From Acanthococcus lagerstroemiae (Eukaryota; Arthropoda; Insecta; Hemiptera; Eriococcidae), in NCBI GenBank assembly GCA_031841125.1, contig CM063112.1, positions 17,882,603-17,946,602 on the forward strand: a DNA stretch of 64,000 bases. Reading direction: 5' to 3'. Every line of letters starts with the position of its first letter. Within the stretch, counting starts at the first letter, position 1. A program made the position numbers and the translations under genes. Of this stretch, positions 25,545 through 37,926 are shown one piece after another. Below the pieces are notes generated by a model. That model ran no database searches. It worked only from the letters and a program-made list of their open reading frames with translations, and was not told where the DNA came from.

Positions 25545-26833
25545 CTTGGAGGTGTTTGTACTTCTAGCGAATAATAGTTGATGGAATATTGTGTAATATA
25601 AAATGTCACGAGACGGAAATTGAATGTATGACAATTAGTTCATGACGCTGCTGCATTCATTCGAATAAAACAAGCGAAACATGTTTACTAACGAGATACG
25701 AATTACGTTAAATCACGATAACACGGCCATAAATCAAAGATCATTGCAATTTTCCATTTCCATACAGCAATCAAGGCTGCAGCAATGCAGCAGAAATTTT
25801 ACCGAAAATAAAATTTTTGTTGGCACGTTGTACTAGCTGTACATTTCTGCGAACAGCTGCAATCTGCACTATCCACACTCACTTCCAAATAGTACCTAAA
25901 CCTTCGATACTGTTAGATCCTTTTCTCGAGACTGATTCTGATGCAATCCTACTGGACGTTTTCCAAACTAAGTTTCCATTCAAAAAAGATCCTAGATTCG
26001 GGCTTTTTGTGAAGAATAAGGTCCTTTTTTTAATATCTTATATTTATCACAGAGCGACGGAGGTAAGAGGTAACCACCAAATGACCAAAACAACGCCAAA
26101 ACCATCCAAAACCCAAAATATATATGTGAAAACAAATTTGACCTTCAAACTTACAACCACAACACCAACATACGCAAGAAGACAAGAATCTGCATGTCTA
26201 TTGATTTTTTTTTTTTTTCAAATTGACCATGTAGGTATCTTGTTCTTATTCCTGGTTATGTTCACTTGAACTTTGAACCTCCAGTAACTTCCAACCTCCA
26301 TGAATCTTCAGTAACTTCCATAATCGCAGAATGTATTCCAAATTGTTTCTTCTCTTTCCGAAATACTTTTCGCGTTGACATAATTAGTAAGTGCATTTTG
26401 TATTTCCTTTCCTTATCAGTGGCCTGAGCTGAATTTGACCTCCTAGCACTTATACCTTCTTTGGTTAAGGAAATGCTGTTCAGTGTCATATAATTTATAC
26501 ATAATATCACATTGTTGTTTCTGGATTCTTGCAGTGACCATTTGAAATCCTTCCATCTTCAGAGCACCAATCGAGCAAGTGTAAAAGTAAGTGTATAATA
26601 TATAGATCATTCCATAAGTACGTATCATCGAAGAAGATGATAAAGAAGCCCTCATATAAAACTGTCAGCCTTGTCATATTCACCTCTACAAGCAGTATGC
26701 TGACCTAATGTCATACACTTGAAGTAAATTATGCTACATCCACCCATACAAGAAATAAGACGATATATTTCAATTTCGATATCATTTTGTTTCAACTTTT
26801 CTCTGTAGATGGTCCGAGTTTGATAGCTTCACC
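25545..26833. promoter_or_regulatory. Divergent intergenic region
   Basis: About 1.3 kb separates the SUCLG2 start (minus strand) from the orphan gene start (plus strand), so both promoters should lie here. No TATA box, initiator or other element could be assigned. The 150-codon frame at 25817-26269 has no recognisable content, ends in a T-run and is not called a gene. Confidence 0.4.
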
Positions 26834-28778
26834 ATGACACCGAAATCCTTACAGAAACTAGCTGCATTCAGCGTAGCTAGATACGCGTGGTGTTGCTACG
26901 TTGATTACAACATAGAAACAATATGTTGTCAAATGTGCAAAGGATCTTCTTCATTTCAGTGGAAACAAGTGTCTGAAGTTGGAAAATGTCTCTCATGTAT
27001 ATATCCAGTATTACCCAATACTATCAGGAATTCAATTCTTGATTCAATCATTTTGATAGGTATGTAATATATCGAAAGGCATAAGCGTAAATTTAAGGGG
27101 CTCGAGGAGGCTCAGCTTTCCAATCCACTGATACCCTCCTCCCCCTCCCCCTCCCAAAGAAAAAGAGTTTAAAAAATGAAGAAACTGAAATTATACAAGC
27201 AAAAGAATTTTTGCCATTATTTTAATACTTGTCAGCCCCTCACTCTAGGTTGGCAATTTGCGCTTATGTCTGAAGGTTTTCGATGGTTGTTTCGAATAAG
27301 AGTTGCCATTCACTTTTGATATTACATATTTTTCAGATAAGGAACTAATAAGATGTCAACATAATTTGAAATACTTGGTACATCGCTTCCAATATATCAG
27401 TTGGACTCCATTTTTCACGATCGATCGGGTTAAAAGCTGCTGCCAGTCAGGAAAGTTCGACATTAATGACAAAGCAGTGTGCCAGTGCTGTCGGTCTTCT
27501 TACGTTGACATGCACTGCGGTGATTTCAGCCCTAGGGAGATGAAACGTATACATGCCATCTTCGGAGACTACACGGAATATGCTATTTTGTATTGGTATT
27601 GGTACGGAAGACAGAACCGAAGTTTATTAACCCATGTGTTCAAGTATAATACGTTTTACCATCAATGTGAACCCCTCGAAAATGTTTTTAAACTCGCTGT
27701 AAGTATTAATATATTTTATATAATTTTATGTACGTCCGTGCTTCTTCATATTCCTCTTCTTCGGGGCTGATTTTGATCTATTTATGGGTGACTATCCTAG
27801 ATCAAGATTTAAGAATCTATGTGAAAAGGCTACTTTTTGACAAAGGCTAATTGTGAGGTTGACACGTTCCTACAGCTATAACCATAATGGACGTATAATT
27901 TCCAATAGCTCAATTTATTTCTTCTAACAATAATTACAGGTTTTCATCGAGTATGAAATCGCGGTGTTTCATTATTGGTACTTAATGACGGAAACACAGC
28001 GGATAAAGTACCGTCCTCTTGTTATACCGTTACTGTTGTCTGAGTCGGATAACTTGGAGTTTATCGAATTGAATGGGCTGCTTCCTGTTCACACGTTTGG
28101 ATTCTTTTGGGCGCGAATGGACAACAGTGAGCGGTTCGAGGTCATCCATTATTATTTCTTGGATTTTTGTCGTTACCTTCTGTACCACGAGTCCGGTAAC
28201 TCATTAGTACGTAGTGTACTGAATGTGTGGATTCCGTCCATCGAGTCAATGGAATACTTCAAGTTACTGCGCCTCGCTGCTGATACCAGTAACTTGGATC
28301 TGTTCGTGTTATTGTGGAATAGGAAATTGGCAAATCTGTCGTTCGAGGCAGTCGGTCATCTAATGTGGGTAAGAATGAGCGATACCTAAGTTGACAAATG
28401 TACTCTTCTGATGAGATATACCACGGAACACTTTCCCTCTTTGTCTGTAGTTGGTTCCGATGCGAATCACACCCCAGTTCATTTCATTTTCAATTTTAAC
28501 AACTCTTTGTCTACTTACAGACTCTTCTACTAGAGAAAGATGTCGACTTCAAACTGTCGGTGATGATCATCAGCGACTATGAAGCTGAACACAAAATCGA
28601 GGTGCTAAACGAGTTGGACAAACGTATTGATACTGTTAAATTTGACTTCAGCGATCGTATCGATAAATTCCTGGCAGCGGCGTCCCTGGAGCACCTGAGG
28701 TACGGTAGCGCAGTGACTGTTCAAAATATGAATTCCTCCACCGGGCCATTTCACGAGTTTGAATGTATTTCAGAGTGA
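26834..28778 (+). CDS. Unrecognised four-exon gene, Cys- and aromatic-rich protein
   Basis: Four exons, 26834-27059, 27337-27698, 27940-28368 and 28521-28778, are joined by clean GT..AG introns of 277, 241 and 152 bases. Every phase closes, giving 1275 nt and 424 residues. The start is CACCATGAC, a good context. The N-terminal third is Cys-rich with paired cysteines (ARYAWCCYVDY, ETICCQMCKG, VGKCLSC, SCCQSGKF, AVCQCCRSSYVDMHC), spaced like a metal- or disulfide-rich module. The middle is rich in Tyr/Trp/Phe (YAILYWYWYGRQN, AVFHYWYLM). The C-terminal half looks helical, with ankyrin-like phrasing (LLRLAADTSNLDLFVLLWNR) but no true repeat consensus. There is no signal peptide or clear membrane segment. 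I do not recognise the family. AATAAA at 28938-28943 supports a transcript end. An alternative 3' splice (donor AG|GTACGG near 28699, acceptor TTTCAG at 28772) would change the C-terminus. Confidence 0.75.
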
Positions 28779-28937
28779 CTGGTTTTCCGAGGAACCCGAA
28801 GCCCCGTCGCGATCGAATGCAGCACCCGATGTACCACAGGCTGAATCATCGAAGATACTGAATACACTTTACCTAAAACTACCTAATCCGTACCATTGTA
28901 TAAGTTTGTGAGTTTGTGAATTATTTGTTGATGTTGT

Positions 28938-28943
28938 AATAAA
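28938..28943 (+). promoter_or_regulatory. Poly(A) signal of the orphan gene
   Basis: A canonical AATAAA lies 160 bases after the stop codon of the four-exon orphan gene, about 640 bases before the next gene's start. Confidence 0.6.
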
Positions 28944-29583
28944 CCTTTAATTTAATTTATCGAAGATTTTGGATTTATATGTACTAGCCGAAGGGTACTG
29001 CATTTTCTGCTGACACATTCAACATTGTTCTATTTATTTAGGTAAATAATCTTACACCCCGATTGTATTGAACTAACATGAAGACCCATCTGTGGTTGTA
29101 TAAACGAAGAACTTGCTTGGTGACGTGCATATTATGAATGTAGATAAGATAGCCACTGCTCCTCTCAGGTTCCCAAGACCAGGGAATGATCGAGTCTAAT
29201 CAAATTGATCACGAACATGCGATGGGAAGTTTGTTGTATGGCTTTCATGAATTGATGTCTTCGTAAATTTATTGCATAAGGAAGACGGAGGATCGAATTC
29301 ATTTGCTTCAAGTCTCTAATGAGTACCCCGTACTTATTCGACTTTTACAAAACTATAAAGTCTGTTGCCATGGCCATGTTGATACCTGAATATCTGTGAC
29401 TCTGTGACTGACTAACGTGACTACGAGAGTACGAGTCTACGACAGATACACACACTAACACACAAGGACAGCTACGAAAATTGATAAAGCCATGTTGATA
29501 CTTGATAACAACATCGACTCCTGGCCACCGGTAGAACATTTTATAATTATTGGGACTGGAGAAATAAGTTCTGGACTTCTGAT

Positions 29584-31607
29584 ATGAATTTCATGCACCA
29601 AAGTTACCGAGCACTTCGTGGAGTAATTACTTGCCCGGCCATACGAAGCCTGACAATGTCAAACAGTCTTCGGCAGGAAGCTTTAGAGGATCTGAAAACA
29701 AATCCGTACTTCGACAAATATGCTCAAAAGATTCTTGAAAAGCAAAAGTGAGTATTTTTAGATTTTATTTTCGTTATGTATTTGCTTGTGTGTATCAACT
29801 TCTCTTATTGGTTTCAGAGTATCGCCAGAAGAATTCTATTCTCGATTAGAAGAACACGCTACGAAGAAAAAGACGACGAAACGCGTTGAATCTGATTCCG
29901 TCAAGAAATCCTTCACTCCAGGAGAACCCAAAAGTAGTTTGCCTCCTCAGCAGACATCGACCGTATGTGATGAGATTATTTTAAAGCCACGTTTTTTGCA
30001 TCAGTGATTAAAACTACAATTATCCTTCTTACTGAATACTTGTTGCAGACTCTCGATAAAATTATGAAGATCGAATTGATTGAAGACAAAACAAGCGAAG
30101 AGATTAAGAAGGTAAGTAACCTGAGATTTCGCAGACATACTTCCTTTATTTCATATAAATTCTGATTACTTGTTCTCCACATTGTTTTAGATATGGGAAG
30201 AGTTCCACAAATCAAAAGAAAGCACAATTTCGGCTACTGTTCCAGTGGATACCTTTAAAGTGATGCGGGAAAAAGCAGTACAACATCCGATTGTTAGTTG
30301 AACTTAATGGCACCCACAGAATATGCACCCAGTCTGATTTTACTAATTAATTTGTTATATTCTAGTTTCTTCTGCCATTACCGCGAAACCAGGGATACGA
30401 ATTCATAATGCTGCAATTCGCTGGAACTGAGATCCATTTCACACCTTTGATTAGTTACCAGGTGCCAGAACATGTTTCTATCAGTTGCATTAGCGAGTAT
30501 TGTGTTGCTGAATTTATATTGTGTAATATTTTTACAATTTCTGGTTATTCAGGCTCACAAAGAAAACGCTCCGGAATGTATGGCAATAATCTATTATCCT
30601 GAATTAGCAGAAAAGAAAAATATTGTTCTGATGAGAGGAGAATACGATAAGAATATTATTGTAAGTTGACAGATTGTGAAGAATTGACATGAGAGTTAGC
30701 AACCTAATTTGAGATAAAATTCCAGTATGGTTTCTGGGTAGGGCCCTGGGAATTCATCCAAACGCATTAAAATGTGTGCAGTTTTTCTCAGGCCCTTCAT
30801 TAAAATCATAATCTTGCGCTTTGAAACCTATAAATAGATCAGACAGTATGAAAAAACCTCAAGATAATGCCCCATCCTGTCGTCAGGTCTGTTTCTGGAT
30901 TGATAATATCTGCTGAGCAGAGGTTCAGCACAGAACATCCCGTTTCAGTTTTTCATAAGCGACCCGCGACCGTGCTAATAAATAATACCATTTTGAACCC
31001 CTGCTATTGAGTTAAAATTAAGGAGGTAAGAAGAAAGAATTTTTAGTCCCTATTTCTAAATACAGAGACCCGCCGTTTGGAGTGAATACGAGAACACAAA
31101 ATGTCGATTCACGTCTTGTTGGTCGTTTTTACACCAAACGATGGGTCTACCCACGACAAGAAATCTTTGAGGATGAATAATGAAGACCAAAAATGTTGTC
31201 GGCTGGTTGCTTCAATCGATACTTTTTTGTACTATGTCCATTCAAATCTTAAGTTTTCGATCATATATTGTGAAATGTTTTTATCTCACCTTTCAAATAC
31301 TTAGATCTCCTTTGCATTCTTTATAGATACATATTAACGTCTTTCTATTGACATTTAATAACTCTACTAAGGTATCCTTTCTACGTATACGAAAATGAGT
31401 TTTACAAAACGAAGGTTTCACTCATGATTCAACACTATTTCCAAATTCTAGAATGTGATGGAAGCTCAGTGTTTGGCCAACCAAGTACAGATTTTCTACG
31501 GTGAGAAAAATGAAAAACGTGACAAGCTCATGGAGCGTTTCACGTACCACCCTGAGGATTTCAAACACATGGACCTGATTGCCGAAATCGAGTGCATCTC
31601 TATCTGA
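29584..31607 (+). CDS. ATPAF1: ATP synthase mitochondrial F1 complex assembly factor 1 (Atp11 family)
   Basis: ATPAF1 is a matrix chaperone that binds free F1 beta subunits so the alpha3beta3 hexamer can form. Seven exons: 29584-29747, 29818-29962, 30049-30111, 30191-30292, 30366-30461, 30553-30660 and 31452-31607. They total 834 nt (277 residues) with all phases closed. The N-terminus MNFMHQSYRALRGVITCPAI is basic and suits a presequence. NPYFDKYAQKI (about 40-50) matches the conserved NPFYDRY start of the family. The Atp11 core follows: DKTSEEIKKIWEEFHKSKES, FLLPLPRNQGYEFIMLQFAG, TEIHFTPLISYQ, YYPELAEKKNIVLMRGEYD, NVMEAQCLANQVQIFYGE and YHPEDFKHMDLIAEIE. These align in order with human ATPAF1, including the MEAQC-ANQVQ block. 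It is shorter than human (328), mostly in the N-terminal linker. AATAAA at 31639-31644. The last intron is 791 bases, the others 70-90. Confidence 0.96.
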
Positions 31608-31638
31608 ACATTTTTTGTACCTGTTTTTTAGTTTCTTG

Positions 31639-31644
31639 AATAAA
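31639..31644 (+). promoter_or_regulatory. Poly(A) signal of ATPAF1
   Basis: AATAAA lies 32 bases after the TGA stop, giving a very short 3' UTR. Confidence 0.65.
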
Positions 31645-33254
31645 ATTTGTTGATTCTGTCCGAAAGTGTTCATGTGCGGTTGAGTAGGAGTCTCTCCTTG
31701 CCAGGTGATGTCAGTAAAAGATGTCGCACATAATCATACAGGACATTCAGGTGACGAATTTAAATCCCCTAGGAAAAAGAGCATGTGTACTGGATCGCGA
31801 TGATGCGATTAATAATTTACCTTCGTTCGCATAGTCTGTCGTTTTCTGATAAGCAGATTACATCCGTAGTATCGCAACGGTTCAACTATTTGGTGTCAAA
31901 AGACTCGTCGGATTTAATGCGAATTGCTTACGGCAAGCTTTCGTTTTTATTTTGAATTAGCTCTAACTTGTATGTACCTACTCTGTGGCGTCGTACGTAT
32001 CAAAGAGATTTTAGGAACAATGCGATTTATTTTCAGGAATCTTCGAGCAGATACACTTGGTTCCCTACCTTTGCAATTAGCAGCGTATTAATCTTGCTCT
32101 TATGAGCGTGAATAGCCGACCCCCCGAAGTCGGGGGAGAAGCTTAAAAGTATTTAAATAATGCTAAAAATTCTTCCGCTCGTTCAATTTTTCATTTTTTT
32201 GGGATAAGCATATATACTCAAGCCTTCCCATTTGCGCTTATGCTTGCCTTCTTCACTATAAAAAAAACAAAAAACTGCAGCGCAGTTGTACTTATGTAAT
32301 AATTTAATTTCTTATACTATCCGCAGTAGTAAACTTAATATTTCGAACACTTCTTCTGACATAAGGTAATTAAAAAACATTAAATAATACAATAATTTTG
32401 TTTCATGATGAACTTAGAATTAGTAATAAACAAACGGGAAACTACATTTCGTAAATGACTAGCAATATTGAGTATTATGTTGGTAAAATAAGAAGTAATT
32501 ATCCAAACATCAACAATAACACAAACGTTCGCGTGATAACTAAAAAAAAAATTCAATCGACGAGTATAAGGAAAACTGTATAACATGAGGTAAGATCAGT
32601 TTGAAAAATGGTAAGTAAAATTTCGAGTTCGGGTCGACTCAACCAGATGTTTTAATAAATACATGTACCTATAGTGCTTTCTTTAATAATGCCTACAGAT
32701 TAGTGAGAGTCTCTTGTAGATAATATTCCAACTCCAGATTGAATTATATGAACATATGTGGATCCCTTTTTCCAGAGCTAAAGAACCAGGCACTTTCAAA
32801 ACATAGAATCTATGGCAAGTTGGTGCAAAACTATAAATAACTGTAATTCAAATTTGTTTTAGCTAATAAAGACAACCTAATGCCAGTCAATGATCTAAAG
32901 TGTTATTGGACATCGATAGAACTAAAAAAAAGGTCCTCTTGACCTATCCGTATTTCATATTGTAATGGCTTCAAGAACCTATAGTTCCAACGTTCTAGAG
33001 TGTAAGAGCAATCATGTTAAATCGTATTTCTGTTCCTTTTTAGTCCCGCTGTCGGTGATAGTTTCCTCCCCCTCCTAGTATCCCTAGATGCCTCACTGTT
33101 TCTGTGTTTCCCAGTATCAGAAATAATATTTTTACCACGACTTTCAAAACTTTCGTTAGTATGATTCGTCGATACCGGTTGGGAAGGTTTTAAGGTCGCA
33201 GAATTTGATTTTGGTGTTCGCTAGCAAACTCAAAACTGCGGTACCTGTGAGGGA
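31645..33254. other. Non-coding stretch after ATPAF1
   Basis: No gene was recognised. A short GC hairpin at 32121-32136 (CCCCCGA, loop, TCGGGGG) is the only structure seen. The remainder is AT-rich unique-looking sequence. Confidence 0.5.
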
Positions 33255-34920
33255 GCGATGGCACGAAAATTAAAAATAGTGGTAGTATGGATACTGTTTC
33301 ATAAGTTTAAAGGATCGTTGAACTCATATATTTCAAAATTGAGGCTCCTGGGGCAGAGGATGAAAACCTCATACAATGCAATATAGATGTCTCAAAGAGA
33401 TCGCTGAACTCATTTCTGGTAACAATTTGATCCTCATTTCAAGATAGTGGTCATTGGAAAAAGGTAGAGAAGATCTGATATATGTAATGCAATAAAATCT
33501 CATTTCTTAGGTTTCAAATAGGTTGCTGAATTGTTTTCTAATGATTCGAACTTTACTTCAAAATTGTAGCAAGGGGATGAAAACCTAATACTTAATTCAA
33601 TATGGATATCGTTTTATGGGTTTCAAGGGTAGCTGAATTTATTTCTGATCACGATTTACCCTCACTTCAACGGTGTGGCATCTGGTAGGGCGAGGGCTTG
33701 AAAATACGTAGTAAGGCAAGAGTGATATAGTTTCGTAGGTTTTGAGGGTCGCCGAACTCTTTCCTGATAACGATTTGACCCTCATTTCAAGATTGTGGCA
33801 TCTGTAGGGGCAAGACCGGCGCCAGACCCTTAATCCATGTGGTGCAAAGCCAAAAATCTTCTCGTTAGGCAGTTCTCAAATGGCAGGGGGGAGGACTTTG
33901 TTGCGAATGGTGAAATCTTTAGTTCGCTGTTACTGATATCATAAATTTGAGGAACCATATTCTAAAACGGCCTCTGTCTATTATTTTCGAAACTCGTTTT
34001 GTAGCGTTATCTGGTGGAAGATTACTGTCAACCTACCAAATGCTAAGGTAGGTGTTTTACTAGGCAACTTAAGTGACACCGGTGGCATATATTTGTGTAG
34101 TATACACAAGTGTAACCACGATATAATATATCATTCTCCTGTAAAGTTTTGAAAAGCGAACAGAAGCCATTTTAGAATATCGCTCCTCATATGTAAAATG
34201 TATAGAATAGGAATTTTTCAGTTGAAAGCTCCGTATGATGTATTGAAGGGGACGAGGGCTTAAAGCTGCATACACGTATAATGCCACATGGATGTCGGGA
34301 TATCGTTTTATTAGTTTGAAAGGTCGCTGAACTCATTTCTGATAACAATTTGACCCTCATTTTAAAATTTTGGCATCGAGAGGAGGGATTGAAACTGAAG
34401 TGTTCGAAAGTACATTTTGAGGGCCATTGAATTCATTTTTAATGCCTCGAATGAAATTACAAATGTACATTGGTGTCGCGACCTCAGAAGCACAAAGTTA
34501 ACAACGGAAGAAGATAATCCGCTTTCGGTTATACAATATAATTTAAGGAAGAGGGGATGGAGCATCCACCACTTCAGTCTCTCTCCTCTAGCGTAACTTA
34601 GAGAGGTTGTTAATCATTGAAAATTAGCCAATATAGAATTTATTAAATTCTGGGACTAGGGAATTATGGAACGATATTCATATTGCATTTATTAGGTTTT
34701 TACCTCTCTTTCAATTACCAGTTTTGAAATGAAGGTTAAATCAATGCCAGAAATAAATTCAGCGACCCTTGAAATCTATACAATGATATCCATGCATTAT
34801 CTTAAATTTTTCATCCCTTCTTAGTGGCAGTATAATTTTGAAATGAGAGGATCAAATCGTTATCAAAAATTAGTTCAGCGACCCTATGACATAATATCCA
34901 TATTGCGTTTTTTACTTTTT
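33255..34920. repeat. ~113-bp minisatellite with an inverted block
   Basis: A unit containing CGCTGAACTCATTTCTGATA, then ACAATTTGACCCTCATTTCA and GGGGATGAAAACCTAATAC recurs with anchors near 33408, 33521, 33634 and 33751 (spacing 113, 113, 117) and again at about 34330. Between 33810 and 34215 the array is broken by other sequence. From about 34640 to 34910 the same unit appears reverse-complemented (AATAAATTCAGCGACCCTTG, AAATGAGAGGATCAAATCG). Copies are diverged. Confidence 0.7.
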
Positions 34921-35774
34921 TACTTTTTTATTTATGTATTTATTTATTTACTTTAATATTGAGTATATGCCCCCTTACAGGTACCACCAGAATTTTGAGT
35001 TTACAAAGAAACCAATATCAATTTTTAATCCTATGACCTTGATTCCCCCCCCCCTCAACTGGTATCATGATTCAGTACATATATTATACTAATGGAAAGT
35101 TTAAAATCGTAGTAAGAATGTCATTTCGGACACTAAAAAACATTAAAAAACACAAATTTCAAAGTATACATTATAAATGGTATCTAAGAACAGGGGAAGG
35201 TGAAAGGAAAATATTTCAGAGACTGGTACAAGACGAGTAGGGAAACAGTTTCGGCACTGATTTACATCCCTAAAATTCGTGAGAGCAAAAATGAAAATTC
35301 TACCACTCCCCTCTCCCCCGCCCCATAAGATCTGTATACATGTATGACAAAATACAGGATTGCTTTGACAGCCTATTTGAGGCATTTTGAAGGCACTTCC
35401 AAAGAAAATTACAAAAAACCTTTTTTGTGTAGGGTTCAATGACGAATAATTTTTTTTTTTGAAAATTTTCTCTATATTTAGTTGCTATTTTCCGAGATTC
35501 TGAGAAAAACTTATATTGGGGTAACGTTCACCCTCCTCTCTCCTGGGCAGCTTGGGAATGCTCGATTTCACTTGAAAAATATTAATAATTTGTGCAAGAG
35601 AATTTAGGGTAATTAAATTTATTCAGCGCGGAAAAGTTTACTTCCGCGCTTACAGGAAATTTCACGGCAGGGCTACACCAACTTCAAAAACTTCAAGTTT
35701 TAGTGCTTATTAGAACTGGTTACGAGCCGTTTGAAAATCACAATTTTTTACATTATAATGAATGCCTAGTATTT
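34921..35774. other. Low-complexity, non-coding
   Basis: It starts with a T-rich tract (about 34905-34960) and includes C-rich runs near 35047 and 35310. No gene or clear repeat boundary was seen. Confidence 0.5.
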
Positions 35775-35818
35775 CAGTAATCTTATAGTTGATAAGATTG
35801 CTAAAACATCCGCCAAAG

Positions 35819-35979
35819 ATGTCAGCAATGTCCAACACTCCAGAGACGCTAGTAGGTATTGGTGTGGTGAGACGTATGGCGATGCACGCATGCCAAAGTG
35901 GCCCCTATGACACCGCACCCCCGGCCACAGGAACTACCCTTTCGAGTATCGCGTCAGTGACCGGAGGGAGCACTAGTAG
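35819..35979 (+). CDS. Possible first coding exon of an unrecognised gene
   Basis: An acceptor-like TAGTATTTCAG ends at 35774. An in-frame TAG precedes the ATG at 35819, which opens MSAMSNTPETLVGIGVVRRM and runs on as AMHACQSGPYDTAPPATG, then a Ser/Thr/Gly tail, to a donor AG|GTATTG at 35979. The segment is clearly GC-richer than its flanks and reads like coding sequence, but no partner exon was found and the peptide is not recognised. Confidence 0.3.
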
Positions 35980-37818
35980 GTATTGTTCACGTACATATAT
36001 TAAACACATCAATACTTAGATACAAAGAAAGCTGAAGTGAGGTATCTGCTGATAACAAACATGGGAGAAACTTTTAGAAATTGTTTTATGAATGTTTCTG
36101 AGAAAATTTAATTTTACACATTTGTATATTTATTGTTCATTAAGTATATATGCAAAAATCGATGTACTTATTCAGAATCTTCAATGGACTTTCATTATTC
36201 AGAAATCTCGATGTAATCCAAATTCCTCATATAAAGCCAGCTCCAGATATCTCAATTCAGTTAGTTTGTAAGCAATCCGCCAGATGTCAGCCATTTGTTT
36301 GGACAGGTGAATATTCGATAGTTTGGAAAAATCATTCAACAGTAGGGTTATTATCCAGAAACTGAGCATATTAAGGCGGCATTTTAATTTTGTTATACTT
36401 CCCCCCCTCCCCTATGGTACTGAGTTGACATGTTGTAGAGAATCGTTAATGTTTAGGGCGGAAGACAACTTGGGGGATGACTTTTGTCCACGATAAACAT
36501 CTTGTTCATAGTGAAGGCACTGATATCCACGACTACGGACAAAACAGCCTGAAGAATCTCCTTTTCTAAAGAATTTTTGAAGTGACTACAATCTGGCACC
36601 TGAATCGTGTTCAGAGATCAAAACTACACCAGTTTTGCTCTGTTTGTTATATATGCTCAAAATTTTCTTGCGCCAGTCAAAGATTAACTACGACAATCGA
36701 CAACTGAAAATCCTGAGAACAGAACTCTGTATGCCATCCCTTCTGGAAATGTGATGTCACTGACTGCAAATCGAACTTCTTCATACTTCCAATAATTTTG
36801 AATAATAATACAAGTACTACTTTCTTAGAGAAAAACAATTAATTAAAAAAAATATAGTAGGTATTGAGACGAAACATCCACGACGATGAACGCCTCCCTA
36901 AGCTTTCGCTCTTCAAAGGGGATACCAATAATCGGGGGTAACATTAACACACAAAAAATAGGTTTTTGTGGATTTTCTCTTTTCTCTACCTAATAATTTT
37001 GAATATGAGTTTTCAAATATTTTTTCCTGAAAATACATGCAATTCTGAATAATTTGAGTTTGGTTTGTCAAAACATGTAACGACAAGAAGATGAAATTTT
37101 TTGCAAGTTCAGTATATAGAAATATTCGAAAACGGGGTAACATTGATAATGTTGAAAATACATGTAATTGAACGCCCAAATTTGCAGGTAATTCAGTAAA
37201 CATTCTCTGGAGTACGTTTTTGTCATTTTCTTGTTCATTTTGTACATTTTAATATATTATTCAGCGAATTTTGGTGCATTTTAAAGATTTCGACCAAAAA
37301 ATTTTCTTCTACATTTTGGTACAAAGGCTAAAATTTTTTTATTTGATTTCGTACTTTTTTTTTTTTTTTTTTTTGTAAAAGTACGAGTAATAAAAAAAAT
37401 TTCATCAAATTTTTTACTCTGTTTAGTTTTATTGGTTTGTGCAATTTTTTTGTTATGGAGCGGCGCTCAACATGGAAACATCCATGTGGAGCAACTGCTC
37501 CTCACTCCATATAGGTTCGAGTGCCAATGTTTCGATACAATTTCAAAAATCAGGCATTTTATTTGGTACATTTCATTAGAAAATTGGTATAATCTTGGAT
37601 AATTTCTTGCTGGTACATTTTTCAATTTCCCATCTACAAATAGCAACACTGTCGAGGAGAACAACATTTGTTGCATCTAGAAAATAAATGTTGATCAATA
37701 TTTGTGTACGCTTTCAACGTTAAACCGTTTTTGAAATCCTCTTATCCTACGGCTTCAAGTGAATATAACACCCCCCCCCCCCCGCACAAACATTTGATTA
37801 CTTACACAGCCTGTAACA
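35980..37818. other. Non-coding stretch
   Basis: No gene was recognised. It contains poly-C and poly-T runs (for example 36404-36412 and 37359-37374) and some words resembling the iterated motif of the 53.8-kb element (TTGTCCACGATAAAC near 36487), too weak to call a copy. Confidence 0.45.
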
Positions 37819-37926
37819 ACGGTAAAGGTGGATTTACATTTTAGAGTCGGCGACATGTCGCGGACACACTTAGAATTTAAAAGTTTTTGCCCGCGACATG
37901 TCACCGACTTGAATGTAAATCCACCG
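37819..37926. repeat. ~108-bp hairpin (TIR) element
   Basis: The left arm GGTGGATTTACATT, then GAGTCGGCGACATGTCGCGG, is mirrored by CCGCGACATGTCACCGACTT, then GAATGTAAATCCACC. The arms are about 37 bases with a few mismatches around a ~29-base centre. A lone arm of the same sequence occurs near 448-482, so this is a dispersed foldback element rather than a unique structure. Confidence 0.7.

Noticed and set aside
25817..26269. 150-codon frame between SUCLG2 and the orphan gene
   Set aside because: No known content, includes a T-run encoded Phe stretch, no Kozak or splice support.
32121..32136. GC hairpin resembling a rho-independent terminator
   Set aside because: Nuclear insect DNA; no T-run directly after it, and no gene ending there.
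36480..36910. TTGTCCACGATAAAC, ATATCCACGACTACGGAC and ACATCCACGACGATG words similar to the 53.8-kb element motif
   Set aside because: No terminal repeats and weak, irregular similarity; not enough to call a related element.
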